Assembly (NCBI GenBank): GCA_947567425.1
Contig: CANOLV010000025.1
Span: forward strand, 1 to 36,554
DNA length: 36,554 bases
Reading direction: 5' to 3'
Origin: an uncultured Porphyromonadaceae bacterium
GTDB lineage: Bacteria > Bacteroidota > Bacteroidia > Bacteroidales > Muribaculaceae
Under the pieces are notes generated by a model. It saw only the letters and a list, made by a program, of their open reading frames with translations. It ran no database searches and was not told where the DNA came from. Shown here in pieces: positions 22,810 to 32,277 of the stretch (its first letter is position 1; each line of letters begins with the position of its first letter). Both the position numbers and the translations under genes were made by a program.

Positions 22810-24189
22810 ATGAGTAATAAGGCGCAATTTGGAAGCAAGATTGGGTTAATAGTGGCTACGGTAGGATCAGCCGTGGGGCTGGGAAATGTATGGCGTTTTC
22901 CGGCGGAAGCCCAGACAAACGGTGGGGCTGCATTTCTGCTTTTATATGTAGGATGTGTGTTCCTGCTTGGCATACCGGTGATGCTGGCTGAGTTTTCGCT
23001 CGGACGCGGCCAGCATACAGACTCTGTAGGCGTGTTTAAGAAGCTGGCACCAAAGCGTCCCTGGTGGATAGTCGGAGCATTGGCCATATTGGCCTCTTAT
23101 CTGATATTGTCGTTTTATATGGTCGTGGCGGGCTGGACATTCGAATATATGTGGCAGTCGGTCACCGGCAGTCTTTATGTCCCTGTAAATGGAATTGATA
23201 CAACAATTAGTCCTGACATGCTTGACAATCAGTTCCAGACAAGAATGCAGGAATACATCATGCAGGATTGGAAGCCTTTGTTGCCCACATACATAATGCT
23301 TGCCATTAATTTAGGCATACTTATAATGGGTGTTCAAAAGGGTATTGAGAAGATGTCCAATATACTCATGCCCATGCTGTTTGTATTATTACTGGTGTTT
23401 TGCGGTGTGTCGCTGACATTCCCGAAGGCTATGGAAGGAATGGAGTTCTTCTTTAGCCCGGATTTTTCAAAAATAACTCCTGCGGTAGTGGTAAATGCCT
23501 TAGGACAGGCTTTTTTCTCACTGTCGCTTGGCATGGGTATCCTGATCACTTATTCGAGCTATTTCCCGAAGGACACCAAGCTTGGCAAGACGGCAGTGAC
23601 GGTGTCGATGCTTGATTTGCTTGTGGCCGTTATGATGGGTGTGATAATATTCCCTGCGGTCAAGAGCTTCGGCCTTGACGAACATGGGCTTGAGGGGGTT
23701 ACACTTGTATTTGTGACACTACCTGAAGTGTTTGCCCAGATGCCTGGCACCCAGATATGGTCGTCATTGTTCTTTTTGCTCCTGATGGTGGCGGCGTTGA
23801 CGTCCACCATATCTTTGGCCGAGGTGTCGATCGCATTTATGATGGACCGGTTTAAGATGCGTCGTGTGGCGGCTTGTCTGACAGTCATTCTGCCCTTGTT
23901 TGTTTTGAGTACGCTCTGCTCGTTGTCGCAAGGGTCGCTGTCGTGGTTAAAACTTGCAGGACTCAATATATTCGATTTTCTTGACACGGTGGCCACGAAT
24001 GTCATGTTGCCGGTAGTGGCTATCTTTACTTGTATCTTTGTCGGCTGGCATGTCCCGTCTGATTATTTCAGAAATGAGATGACTAACGAAGGCAGTATTG
24101 TATCGCGGATTTACCGTCCGGCATTGTTTATAATTAAGTATATGGCACCCATTTTGATTGCGGTGGTGCTCATTAGTTCATTTTTGTAA
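22810..24189 (+). CDS. Sodium-dependent transporter, NSS (neurotransmitter:sodium symporter) family, copy 1
   Basis: This 459-residue inner-membrane LeuT-fold protein opens with the TM1 signature ATVGSAVGLGNVWRFP, where the broken helix binds Na+ and substrate. NGGAAFLLLYV and LGIPVMLAEFSLGRG follow, then FFSLSLGMGILITYSSYF (TM6). About 11 transmembrane helices are predicted, as in the bacterial members Tyt1 and MhsT. Bacterial NSS proteins import amino acids such as Leu, Tyr or Trp. The substrate here cannot be fixed from sequence. It is followed 15 nt later by a paralogue in the same orientation, indicating tandem duplication and co-transcription. Confidence 0.92.
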   Translation: MSNKAQFGSKIGLIVATVGSAVGLGNVWRFPAEAQTNGGAAFLLLYVGCVFLLGIPVMLAEFSLGRGQHTDSVGVFKKLAPKRPWWIVGALAILASYLILSFYMVVAGWTFEYMWQSVTGSLYVPVNGIDTTISPDMLDNQFQTRMQEYIMQDWKPLLPTYIMLAINLGILIMGVQKGIEKMSNILMPMLFVLLLVFCGVSLTFPKAMEGMEFFFSPDFSKITPAVVVNALGQAFFSLSLGMGILITYSSYFPKDTKLGKTAVTVSMLDLLVAVMMGVIIFPAVKSFGLDEHGLEGVTLVFVTLPEVFAQMPGTQIWSSLFFLLLMVAALTSTISLAEVSIAFMMDRFKMRRVAACLTVILPLFVLSTLCSLSQGSLSWLKLAGLNIFDFLDTVATNVMLPVVAIFTCIFVGWHVPSDYFRNEMTNEGSIVSRIYRPALFIIKYMAPILIAVVLISSFL

Positions 24190-24204
24190 TTACAGAGATC
24201 AAAT

Positions 24205-25551
24205 ATGTCTGATAATCGTGCCCAGTTCGGAACAAAGCTTGGTGTTATAGCTACCACGGTCGGTTCTGCCGTGGGTTTAGGTAATATATGGCGTTTTCCA
24301 TACGAGGCCGGCACGCACGGTGGCGGCGCTTTTTTGCTGATATACATATTTTTCATATTCGTGATCGGTGTGCCTGTGATATGTGCTGAATTTATCATGG
24401 GCAGATCCACGCGGCGCAATATATTCGGGGCGTTCAGAATGCTCCACACTCGCCGGCAATGGGCCTGGATCGGTTATATGGGAATCCTGGCCTCCATATT
24501 GATTCTGTCGTTCTATTCAGTCGTGGCCGGATGGACATTGGAATATCTGGGCCAGTCGGCAGCAGGCATCGTAGCTTCTACTGACGGTGTGGCAGGAAAC
24601 GGTGGTGGATTTGATGATTTCTCTACAGGATGGCGTCCGGTTATGTGGACGTTGATCTTTCTTGCGTTTAATGCCGTGATAGTGCTTAGGGGTGTAAGGA
24701 AGGGAATTGAGAAAGCATCCAATATACTTATGCCGGTGTTGTTCTTGCTTTTGCTTGCGTTTTGCGTTAACTCGCTCTTTATGTCCGGGGCGAAAGAAGG
24801 TCTGGAATTCCTGTTTAAGCCCGACTTTTCCAAAGTTGACTCGTCGGTGCTGATAGGAGCTTTAGGACAGGCTTTTTTCTCGTTGTCGATAGGACTCGGC
24901 ACGATGATGATATATTCAAGCTACTTCTCGGAAGAAACACCGCTTGTTAAAAGCGCGGCCTTGACCGCTTCGCTGGACACGCTTGTGGCGATATTGGCTG
25001 GTGTTATTATATTTCCGGCAGTGTTCATTTTCAACTGTGAGCCTGCCGCCGGGCCTAAACTTGTGTTTGAGGTGTTGCCGGAGATATTCCACCAGTTGCC
25101 CGGTGGTGTCGTTTGGTCCACGCTATTTTTCTTCCTGTTGTTTTTGGCATCGTTGACATCCACCATTTCGATGAGCGAGATATGTGTGGCATTTTTCTGT
25201 GAACAACTTGGCTTGAGCCGCAGGCGTGCCGCTCTTCTTAACACGGCAATAGCCATGGGGCTGGGCACACTGTGTGCAATGTCGTTCGGATCCTTAAGCG
25301 GGCTTAAGATATTCGGTCTGACCATTTTCAATCTGTTCGACTATGCGGCCAGCAATATTATGTTGCCGTTGGGTGGAATGCTTATATCTGTGTTTGTAGG
25401 CTGGTTTATCGATCGAAATGTGGTCAAGGCTCAATTAAAAGGCACAGGAACCATATCTGAAGGATTCCTGCGCCTGATAGTATTTTCACTGAAGTATGTA
25501 GCCCCTGCCGGAATTGGTCTGGTGTTTTTAGCCGGCTTGGGAATAATTTAG
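24205..25551 (+). CDS. Sodium-dependent transporter, NSS family, copy 2
   Basis: This 448-residue paralogue of the preceding gene has the same N-terminal pattern (TTVGSAVGLGNIWRFP, THGGGAFLLIYI, GVPVICAEFIMGRS) and the same TM6 region (FFSLSIGLGTMMIYSSYF). Differences cluster in the loop between TM3 and TM4 (SAAGIVASTDGVAGNGGGF in this copy), suggesting divergence in surface or substrate preference. It has no promoter of its own, so it depends on the upstream gene. Its 3' end is 22 bp from the stop of the convergent hisS, with no strong hairpin visible between them. Confidence 0.92.
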   Translation: MSDNRAQFGTKLGVIATTVGSAVGLGNIWRFPYEAGTHGGGAFLLIYIFFIFVIGVPVICAEFIMGRSTRRNIFGAFRMLHTRRQWAWIGYMGILASILILSFYSVVAGWTLEYLGQSAAGIVASTDGVAGNGGGFDDFSTGWRPVMWTLIFLAFNAVIVLRGVRKGIEKASNILMPVLFLLLLAFCVNSLFMSGAKEGLEFLFKPDFSKVDSSVLIGALGQAFFSLSIGLGTMMIYSSYFSEETPLVKSAALTASLDTLVAILAGVIIFPAVFIFNCEPAAGPKLVFEVLPEIFHQLPGGVVWSTLFFFLLFLASLTSTISMSEICVAFFCEQLGLSRRRAALLNTAIAMGLGTLCAMSFGSLSGLKIFGLTIFNLFDYAASNIMLPLGGMLISVFVGWFIDRNVVKAQLKGTGTISEGFLRLIVFSLKYVAPAGIGLVFLAGLGII

Positions 25552-25573
25552 AACATATTGAGCTGCTTCGAGC

Positions 25574-26965
25574 TTATAGCATGATTTTCGATGGCAACTC
25601 ATCTATCGCTACAGCCGACTGCTCGCCGCTTGACATGTTCTTAAGCGTCACGGTTCCGTCGGTAAGTTCCGATTCTCCGATAATGGCTACGAACGGTATT
25701 GCCAATGCATTGGCGTAGGCCATCTGTTTTTTCATCTTAGCGGAGTCGGGATAAAGTTCAGCAGAGATGTTTGAGGCCCGGAGTCGCTTGATGGCTTTAA
25801 GGGATGCTATCGCTTCGGCATCGCCCATGTTAAGGAACAGGACTTTTGTGGTGTCGGATGCTTCCGACGGATACAGGTCAAGAGTGTTAAGGACATCGTA
25901 TATGCGGTCGGCACCGAACGATATGCCCACTCCCGACACACCTGGCATTCCGAACACACCTGTAAGGTTGTCATAACGGCCGCCTCCGGTTATGGATCCG
26001 ATCTGTACGTCGAGTGCCTTTACCTCTATAATGGTTCCGGTATAATAGTTGAGTCCTCGTGCAAGCGATACGTCGAGGTCAAGCACTGTGTTGGTCTTTC
26101 CGTCGGCATCGTCGCCTAAGCCGAGTTTCTCTGTAGCTTCAACTATGAACCGGAGTTCCTCTACGCCTTTTTTGCCTACTTCGGAGTTGGCGAGGATTTT
26201 GTCGAGCTGTTCGAGTCTGCTTTGTATAGGACCGTCGATAGACAATATCGGACGCAGAGTTTCCACCGCTTCATTCGACAGTCCACGTTCGATAAGTTCG
26301 GCATTTACTGCATCTATGCCTATTTTGTCGATTTTGTCGATAGCCACGGTAATGTCGATTATCTTTTCTGGAGCTCCGATCAGTTCCGCTATTCCTGCCA
26401 ATACTTTTCGGTTGTTAAGCTTTATGGCGATCCTTATGCCGAGACGAGTGAACACTTCGTTGATCATTTGAAGCAGTTCGACTTCATTGAACAGCGAATC
26501 GGATCCTACGATGTCGGCGTCACACTGATAGAATTCGCGGTAACGACCTTTCTGTGGCCTGTCGGCGCGCCATACCGGCTGAATCTGGAATCGCTTGAAC
26601 GGAAACTGAAGTTCAGCCCGATGCATCACCACGTAGCGTGCAAACGGTACGGTCAGGTCATAGCGCAGTCCTTTTTCACATAGTTGCGAAGTGAGCTTAC
26701 CTGACGGTTCTTCTTCATTTAAAAGCTCTTTGTCGGCGCCTTTAAGATAGTTGCCTGAATTAAGTATCTTGAAAAGCAGTTTGTCTCCTTCTTCACCGTA
26801 CTTTCCCATCAGAGTGGACAGATTCTCCATGGCAGGAGTCTCTATCTGTTTGAATCCGAAGTCGCGGAACACATTTCTGATCGTGTCGAAGATATAGTTG
26901 CGTCGTGCCATTTCTACTGGAGAAAAGTCGCGCGTGCCTTTGGGTATGGAGGGCTTTTGTGCCAT
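25574..26965 (-). CDS. hisS: Histidine--tRNA ligase
   Basis: This 463-residue class II synthetase begins with the HisRS start [18 protein letters not shown]. Motif 2 is visible in the [20 protein letters not shown] region, with [12 protein letters not shown] directly after it. Histidine-specific sequences include [10 protein letters not shown] and [10 protein letters not shown]. The motif 3-type segment [15 protein letters not shown] is followed by a C-terminal anticodon-binding domain ([14 protein letters not shown]). It charges tRNA-His in the cytoplasm. It is a single gene with a promoter-like element 43 bp upstream of the ATG, divergent from the GT4 gene. Confidence 0.95.
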   Translation of the reverse strand: MAQKPSIPKGTRDFSPVEMARRNYIFDTIRNVFRDFGFKQIETPAMENLSTLMGKYGEEGDKLLFKILNSGNYLKGADKELLNEEEPSGKLTSQLCEKGLRYDLTVPFARYVVMHRAELQFPFKRFQIQPVWRADRPQKGRYREFYQCDADIVGSDSLFNEVELLQMINEVFTRLGIRIAIKLNNRKVLAGIAELIGAPEKIIDITVAIDKIDKIGIDAVNAELIERGLSNEAVETLRPILSIDGPIQSRLEQLDKILANSEVGKKGVEELRFIVEATEKLGLGDDADGKTNTVLDLDVSLARGLNYYTGTIIEVKALDVQIGSITGGGRYDNLTGVFGMPGVSGVGISFGADRIYDVLNTLDLYPSEASDTTKVLFLNMGDAEAIASLKAIKRLRASNISAELYPDSAKMKKQMAYANALAIPFVAIIGESELTDGTVTLKNMSSGEQSAVAIDELPSKIML

Positions 26966-27007
26966 TTTGTTATCTGTTATTTGAGTTATTGATTAATTTT
27001 CCAAATG

Positions 27008-27015
27008 CAAATTTA
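27008..27015 (-). promoter_or_regulatory. -7 element of hisS
   Basis: The minus strand reads TAAATTTG (27015-27008), with TTTT instead of TTTG 20 nt upstream (27039-27036). The leader to the ATG at 26965 would be about 36 nt. It lies back to back with the GT4 promoter. Confidence 0.55.
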
Positions 27016-27042
27016 AGTATTATATTCTCCACCTAAAAATAA

Positions 27043-27074
27043 TTTGTGAAAAAGGCTTAAAATAAGTACCTTTG
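27043..27074 (+). promoter_or_regulatory. Promoter of the GT4-flippase-kdsB operon
   Basis: TTTG at 27043-27046 and TACCTTTG at 27067-27074 are 20 nt apart, a perfect Bacteroidetes promoter. Transcription should begin near 27081, after the first in-frame ATG (27077). That ATG therefore cannot be the start, and the one at 27131 is favoured. Confidence 0.72.
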
Positions 27075-27130
27075 CCATGTTAAAAACGTTACATCTTAAA
27101 ATCAGCGCTAAATCTTATAGGGCATCATAT

Positions 27131-28303
27131 ATGGACGAGAAGGAAAAGGTTTACGGACTATTTAACGACAGCTTTCCTCCGGTTTTGGACGGAGTCACGC
27201 TGACAGTCGAGAATTATGTCCGTTGGCTTACTTCGCTGGGGCTGAAAACTTGTGTTGTGACGCCTTGGAATCCGGTAGAACCCGAACATGCCGATTTTGA
27301 CCTATACCGTTATTTTTCGTTGTCGATAGCTTCGCGCAAACCGTATCGCTACGGGTATCCGAAGCTTGATCCGTTTATATGGCGTAAGTTGCGTAGTGTG
27401 CCTTTTGCCTTGGTCCATTCCCACTGTCCATTCTCCTCCGGTCGGCTTGCGCTATATGCGGCGCGCAAGCATGACGTCCCGTTGGTGGCGACTTTTCATT
27501 CCAAATATCGTACAGATCTGGAACATTCGCTCCCGACATGGATGGTAAAGAAAATTATGGGGAGAGTCATGGACTTTTTCAATGCCGCCGATGAAGTCTG
27601 GATTCCCCAGGCACGTGTAGAAGACACGGTCAGGGAATATGGATATAAGGGCCGACTTACTGTGGTGGAGAATGGCATAGACCTTGAAATGGATACGTTT
27701 GACGACATTCTTCGGATTAAGATGCTGTCGCGTGAAAAGTTCGGAATCAAGAGCGACGAGATGTCGCTGTTGTTTGTCGGACAGCATATACGCGAGAAGG
27801 GTGTCTTGACAATAATACGGGCAATGGACTTGCTTCGGGATATTCCTGTCAGGATGACGTTTATCGGTATAGGCTACGCGGTGGAAGAGATGAACTCGCT
27901 GATTCGTCAGCTCGGTCTGTCTGACAGGATTAAGCTGTTGGGCATAGTGCATGACCGGGATGTGCTGAAAGAACATTATGCGGCTGCGGATCTGTTTCTG
28001 TTTCCTTCATTCTACGACAATGCTCCTCTTGTGGTGCGTGAGGCGGCAATGATGGGAACTCCGTCGGTACTCTTGAAAGGAGCCACGGCCTCGGAAGTGA
28101 TCGTCGATGGCGAAAACGGATTTTTGGCCGATAACACGCCTGCGAGCTACGCACAGATGGTCAGAAAGTTATATGCCGACAAGGATAGTTTGTTGCATGC
28201 GGCGCGTGGAGCCTCATCGACGCTTACACGTTCGTGGAAGGATGTCATGGATGAAGTTTATGAACGGTACAAAATAATAATAGAGCGTCATGGCAGAAAA
28301 TAA
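27131..28303 (+). CDS. Family 4 glycosyltransferase, diacylglycerol glycosyltransferase-like
   Basis: This GT-B enzyme of about 390 residues has the opening FNDSFPPVLDGVTLTVENYV, typical of the mannosyl/glucosyl-transferases acting on lipid acceptors. Later motifs are HSHCPFSSGRLAL, VVENGIDLEMD, LLFVGQHIREKGV and the donor site LFPSFYDNAPLVVREAA. The usual EX7E is DX7E here (Asp in FYDNAP). It probably works on the cytoplasmic face of the inner membrane. The start at 27131 is chosen because the upstream ATG precedes the predicted transcription start. The 3' end overlaps the flippase-like gene by 14 nt. Grouping with that gene and kdsB suggests envelope glycolipid assembly; the acceptor is unknown. 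Confidence 0.85.
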   Translation: MDEKEKVYGLFNDSFPPVLDGVTLTVENYVRWLTSLGLKTCVVTPWNPVEPEHADFDLYRYFSLSIASRKPYRYGYPKLDPFIWRKLRSVPFALVHSHCPFSSGRLALYAARKHDVPLVATFHSKYRTDLEHSLPTWMVKKIMGRVMDFFNAADEVWIPQARVEDTVREYGYKGRLTVVENGIDLEMDTFDDILRIKMLSREKFGIKSDEMSLLFVGQHIREKGVLTIIRAMDLLRDIPVRMTFIGIGYAVEEMNSLIRQLGLSDRIKLLGIVHDRDVLKEHYAAADLFLFPSFYDNAPLVVREAAMMGTPSVLLKGATASEVIVDGENGFLADNTPASYAQMVRKLYADKDSLLHAARGASSTLTRSWKDVMDEVYERYKIIIERHGRK

Positions 28304-29354
28304 TGCGTCGTCGCCGGGAGATGCCCCAGAAAAGTCTATCGTATGGAAAGTAATCCTACCGATATTGATAGGATTATGTGTGGTGGTATGGCTATTTCAT
28401 AAGGAGTTCAGTATGGAGCTGTGGCGGTCGATTCATTTTGACGGCCATGTGGTTTTGTGCATATTTCTCGCATGGCTCTGTATGGCCGGACGCGACTTCG
28501 GACTCACCTGGAGATTCCGTACATTGACCGACAGGGATCTGACATGGTGGCAGGCTCTTAAAGTCAACTTCATGTGTGAATTCACTTCATGCATCACTCC
28601 GTCGGCGGTCGGTGGGTCGTCGCTCGGAATGATATTCATGCACCATGAGGGCATAAATCTCGGACGGGCCACAACATTGATGTTTACCACGCTGTTTCTC
28701 GACGAACTGTTTTTCGTAGTGGCATGCCCTGTAGTCATGTCGGTTATTCCATACGCGGAATTGTTTGGATTCAGCGGCAGTCATTTTGAGATTGGGTTGC
28801 GTTGGGTGTTCTGGCTGGTATATGCCGCTATATTTATCTGGACGGCTATCCTGTTTCTGGGCATAATAGTGAAGCCTAATGGCATAAGGAGTGCGCTGAT
28901 ATTCATCTTCAAGCTACCTCTGATACGTCGCTGGCAGCCGGCGGTGATAGCTTTGGGCGACAATATGGTTGCCGCGTCAAAGGATTTGCGGACACGCTCC
29001 TTAAGATGGTGGGCAGAGACTTTTTTTGCAACAGCGCTGACATGGTCGTCGCGGTTTCTGGTGGTCAACGCTCTTTTCATGGGATTTGTTCCGTCGGCGG
29101 ATCAGCTCGTAGTGTTCGGCCGTCAGTTTGTGGTGTGGGTGGTGCTGATGGTCAGTCCGACTCCCGGAGGAAGCGGAGTCAGCGAGTGGCTGTTCACTGA
29201 GTATTACGGCGACATGCTTCACAATGGCGGAATAGCCCTCATCATCGCTTTGTTTTGGCGAATAATAACATATTACGTATATTTGATAATCGGAATATTT
29301 CTGGCTCCTTCGATGCTTACACCGAGGAAAGGGGCTAAGGCGTTCCGTAAATGA
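28290..29354 (+). CDS. Lysylphosphatidylglycerol synthase TM-like / flippase-domain membrane protein
   Basis: This 354-residue polytopic inner-membrane protein has about eight predicted helices. The family signature is visible in FTSCITPSAVGGSSLGMIF (residues 98-116), and in VSPTPGGSGVSEWLF near the C-terminus, where PGGxG lies in a re-entrant loop. The family (MprF N-terminal flippase domain, UPF0104) moves lipids or lipid-linked glycans across the bilayer. This protein lacks the MprF synthase domain. It overlaps the GT4 gene by 14 nt, so the natural guess is that it flips the lipid made by that enzyme. This is inferred from context only. Confidence 0.82.
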   Translation: MAENNASSPGDAPEKSIVWKVILPILIGLCVVVWLFHKEFSMELWRSIHFDGHVVLCIFLAWLCMAGRDFGLTWRFRTLTDRDLTWWQALKVNFMCEFTSCITPSAVGGSSLGMIFMHHEGINLGRATTLMFTTLFLDELFFVVACPVVMSVIPYAELFGFSGSHFEIGLRWVFWLVYAAIFIWTAILFLGIIVKPNGIRSALIFIFKLPLIRRWQPAVIALGDNMVAASKDLRTRSLRWWAETFFATALTWSSRFLVVNALFMGFVPSADQLVVFGRQFVVWVVLMVSPTPGGSGVSEWLFTEYYGDMLHNGGIALIIALFWRIITYYVYLIIGIFLAPSMLTPRKGAKAFRK

Positions 29355-29384
29355 ACAAACTGATATAAAAGCATATTCAATAAT

Positions 29385-30140
29385 ATGAAATTCATAGGAA
29401 TAATTCCGGCACGCTACGCTTCTTCGCGTTTTCCGGGCAAGCCATTGGCTGATATTTGCGGCATGAGCATGATAGAACGTGTCTATCGTCAGGCGTCTAA
29501 GGAACTCGACGATGTATATGTGGCCACTGACGATATGCGTATCGCAGATGCGGTGCGCGATTTCGGGGGCAGGGTGGTTATGACATCCGCCGACCACAGG
29601 AGCGGCACCGACCGATGCTATGAAGCTTACTGTAATGTCGGAAGTGATGCCGACGTGGTGATCAATATACAAGGCGACGAACCTTTTATTGACCCGGCTC
29701 AGATAGCGGAACTCAAAAAATGCTTCGACTTTCCCGATACAAAGATTGCGACTTTGGTGCGCAAATTTGATCCCGAGCTTGGATGGGATGCCCTTTTTGA
29801 CCCGAATCGGCCCAAGGTCACTTTTGATAGTAAGATGAACGCTCTGTATTTCAGCCGATCGATAATTCCGTATGTGCGTAATCACCAGTGGGAGGAATGG
29901 ATACATTCGGCTGAGTTCTACACTCACGTCGGAATGTATGCTTATACTGCCGCCACGCTTTCGGAGATAACGAAACTACCGCAGAGCTCCCTTGAACTTG
30001 CCGAATCGCTCGAACAGTTGCGGTGGTTGCAGAACGGATATAAGATCAGAGTGGGGGTGACAGCTTCGCCTACCATAGGTATTGATACGCCTGAAGATCT
30101 TGAAAGGGCAATTGAGTTCTGCAAATCAATAAATTGCTGA
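29385..30140 (+). CDS. kdsB: 3-deoxy-manno-octulosonate cytidylyltransferase (CMP-KDO synthetase)
   Basis: This 251-residue nucleotidyltransferase has GIIPARYASSRFPGKPL, the nucleotide-binding start of KdsB. It also has TSADHRSGTDRCYEAY (which binds CTP and KDO), NIQGDEPF with the metal-binding Asp, and IGIDTPEDLE near the C-terminus. It activates KDO as CMP-KDO for LPS inner core synthesis in the cytoplasm. The gene lies 30 bp after the flippase-like gene and 6 bp before the M16-like gene. Confidence 0.95.
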   Translation: MKFIGIIPARYASSRFPGKPLADICGMSMIERVYRQASKELDDVYVATDDMRIADAVRDFGGRVVMTSADHRSGTDRCYEAYCNVGSDADVVINIQGDEPFIDPAQIAELKKCFDFPDTKIATLVRKFDPELGWDALFDPNRPKVTFDSKMNALYFSRSIIPYVRNHQWEEWIHSAEFYTHVGMYAYTAATLSEITKLPQSSLELAESLEQLRWLQNGYKIRVGVTASPTIGIDTPEDLERAIEFCKSINC

Positions 30141-30146
30141 TGGATT

Positions 30147-31439
30147 ATGAAAGAGCCTAACCGTCATATAGCTCCTGCGGTGAGTGATTTCGGACATTTG
30201 TCAATACCGGCAATGCGGAAACTTCGCCTTGACAACGGCATAGTGGTGAATGTCATGGATCAGAGTTCTTCTATTGATGTCAGTCGTCTTTCATGTGTGT
30301 TTGCCGGCGGACTGGCTGAATGCGCGTCGCAGACGGTTGCCCGTCTGACGCCCGCTTTGATGCTTGAAGGTACAATGGCTCATCCCGACGGCGGAATGGC
30401 GGAGTTGATCGAGTTCAATGGTGCCCGTCAGGCATTCTCCGTAGAACCGCATTTCACCTCAATGGTTCTTTATACACTTAATTCAAAGGTGAAAGATGTA
30501 TTTCCGCTGTTCCCTCAGATTCTTTTCGATCCTCAGATGTCGGAGCATGCGTATGATGTGGTACGCGACAGGCATATACAGAATGTCGAGATGATGATGA
30601 AGAAGGTGGAGTATAATGCGTCGATGGCCTTCAACAGGCTTACGATGGGTGGGGGACATCCGCTTGCGCGTATGGAAACACCTGACAGTATACGCGGTGT
30701 GGCTCTCGATGATCTGAATGAGTGGTGCGGTAATTTGTTCCGACTTTCCTCCAAGTGCATGACTTTATATCTGGCGGGAAGAATCACTCCGGAGGTGGAA
30801 GATGCCGTCAACGATACGTTCGGAAGTCTGCCTGTCGATGGAGGTGAAGGCGTGGGTCGTTTGATCCGGCCATTTGAGGCATCTGCCGAACATACCGTTC
30901 GCACCCATGTGGAAGGTGCCGTTCAAAGTGCTGTCAGAATCGGGTTGCCTGTCATAGGTCGTAATCATCCGGACTATATAGCGCTCCGCTACCTGGTAAT
31001 GGCTTTGGGTGGATATTTTGGAAGTCGGTTGATGTCCAATATACGCGAGGACAAGGGGTATACTTACGGCATTAATTCATTTTTGCTCGGTCAACCCGAA
31101 GGTGGACTGATGGAGGTGGTGGCTTCGACCGACCCTGTGCATGAAAAACCGCTTATCGATGAAGTGGTGGCTGAAATCAAAAGGCTCTATAAGGGCGATT
31201 TCACCGATGATGAGTTGGACCGTCTGCGCAAACATGCCATGTCGGGACTTGCATCTACTCTCGACAATGCTTTTGAGATGATGGACTATTACCAGACGTT
31301 GCAGACGGCGTTCATCCCGGAGGGCTATTTCGACCGGCAAATAAATGTGCTTGCTAACCTTACGGCGGAGGAGCTTGGACGTGTGGCCAGGGAGCATCTT
31401 CCGTTGGACAGACTGTACATATCCGTGGCGGGAGCTTGA
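30147..31439 (+). CDS. M16-family zinc peptidase homologue lacking the HXXEH site
   Basis: This 430-residue two-domain M16 protein has N-terminal RLDNGIVVNVMDQ and a C-terminal substrate-binding half. The latter contains the conserved ALGGYFGSRLMSNIREDKGYTYG (shown in part) with the R/Y motif near residues 300-307. In the N-terminal half, the place of the metal-binding HXXEH (usually AHFLEHM) reads RLTPA at residues 66-70, so zinc cannot be bound in the usual way. The protein thus looks like a non-catalytic partner subunit, as in heterodimeric M16B pairs, but no active partner is nearby. It follows kdsB by 6 bp. There is no signal peptide, and localisation is uncertain. Confidence 0.82.
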   Translation: MKEPNRHIAPAVSDFGHLSIPAMRKLRLDNGIVVNVMDQSSSIDVSRLSCVFAGGLAECASQTVARLTPALMLEGTMAHPDGGMAELIEFNGARQAFSVEPHFTSMVLYTLNSKVKDVFPLFPQILFDPQMSEHAYDVVRDRHIQNVEMMMKKVEYNASMAFNRLTMGGGHPLARMETPDSIRGVALDDLNEWCGNLFRLSSKCMTLYLAGRITPEVEDAVNDTFGSLPVDGGEGVGRLIRPFEASAEHTVRTHVEGAVQSAVRIGLPVIGRNHPDYIALRYLVMALGGYFGSRLMSNIREDKGYTYGINSFLLGQPEGGLMEVVASTDPVHEKPLIDEVVAEIKRLYKGDFTDDELDRLRKHAMSGLASTLDNAFEMMDYYQTLQTAFIPEGYFDRQINVLANLTAEELGRVAREHLPLDRLYISVAGA

Positions 31440-31474
31440 TCCGGATTATTAAGGTGCGGATTATGCAGCCGCGC

Positions 31475-32266
31475 CTAAGATTTCTGTTTGGCCGCGTATT
31501 TCCTATATGCACGTGCAAGGCGTTTGTGGTAGCCTCGTTTGGCATATTGTTTTCCATTGTAGCGGAGAGCGAATCCGGCCCAGTTTTTTGCTTGCAGGTA
31601 ACCTTCGAGTTTTCGGGATAGGATAAATCTGACGAATAGCTCAAGCTGGTCATGTTCTGAGCGCGACATTAATCGGACATACTCGTCGACCGACGAGCAT
31701 CCGCATTTCTTCCAGTTGAATCCTCCGATTTGAAACATGCCCCAGAAGGTGGCCTCATACGCGATTACTGAATCGATTTCCATGGCCGAGTTTAATCGGG
31801 CATATTGTGCCTGCTGTATGCCTCCGTACTTTTTTCTATTAAGCGGCGCAAATACGGCGGGATGGCTTTTCTGGAATTTGCTCAGCTTTATGCCTTTGGC
31901 GCGTGAGAATTTTTTGAACAGGGACAGGTCAAAATTGATGATCGGCATTCCTGGTTCATCAAACCCTTTTTCCGAGTGTCCGGCCTCGACCAATACCACT
32001 GCTTTTATTGTAGCTACTTCTACTCCGAGCTGTGCGGCGGCTTCAATAAAGTCGGTTTCTGAAAGCCTGATGGACGACGGGTGCGGTTCGGGAAGAAGCA
32101 GAGGTGTCCACGGGTGGAAGGATATTAGCGGCGACAGGCTGTCGGCCAATTCTATGGCCCGGTGCTCTTGCTTGTCCGGTGTTGTCGGACATGACAGATC
32201 GGCTTTAGCTGTCGTGATTGACAGAAAAGCAAAAGTAATGGTGGCGAGAAGAGTTTTAAAACGCAT
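31475..32266 (-). CDS. Secreted N-acetylmuramidase (DUF3380-type)
   Basis: Counted from the ATG at 32266 this is a 263-residue exported protein. A signal peptide (MRFKTLLATITFAFLSITTA, cleavage near KA) and a short linker precede an N-acetylmuramidase domain with LSETDFIEAAAQLGVEVA, the likely catalytic Glu in VVLVEAGHSEKGF, PIINFDLSLFKKF, YGGIQQAQYARL, FWGMFQIGGFNW, and NWAGFALRYNG. The domain, typical of phage endolysins and some cellular hydrolases, cleaves the glycan strands of peptidoglycan. In-frame codons extend to 32320, but they would precede the signal peptide and overlap a hairpin. It converges on the M16 gene (35 bp between stops). It may be read through from pepD. Confidence 0.85.
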   Translation of the reverse strand: MRFKTLLATITFAFLSITTAKADLSCPTTPDKQEHRAIELADSLSPLISFHPWTPLLLPEPHPSSIRLSETDFIEAAAQLGVEVATIKAVVLVEAGHSEKGFDEPGMPIINFDLSLFKKFSRAKGIKLSKFQKSHPAVFAPLNRKKYGGIQQAQYARLNSAMEIDSVIAYEATFWGMFQIGGFNWKKCGCSSVDEYVRLMSRSEHDQLELFVRFILSRKLEGYLQAKNWAGFALRYNGKQYAKRGYHKRLARAYRKYAAKQKS

Positions 32267-32277
32267 CGGATTATAGT

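Noticed and set aside
29001-29927. A 308-codon minus-strand frame opposite the flippase-like gene and kdsB
   Set aside because: It is a shadow of two conserved genes, with no family features and no promoter.
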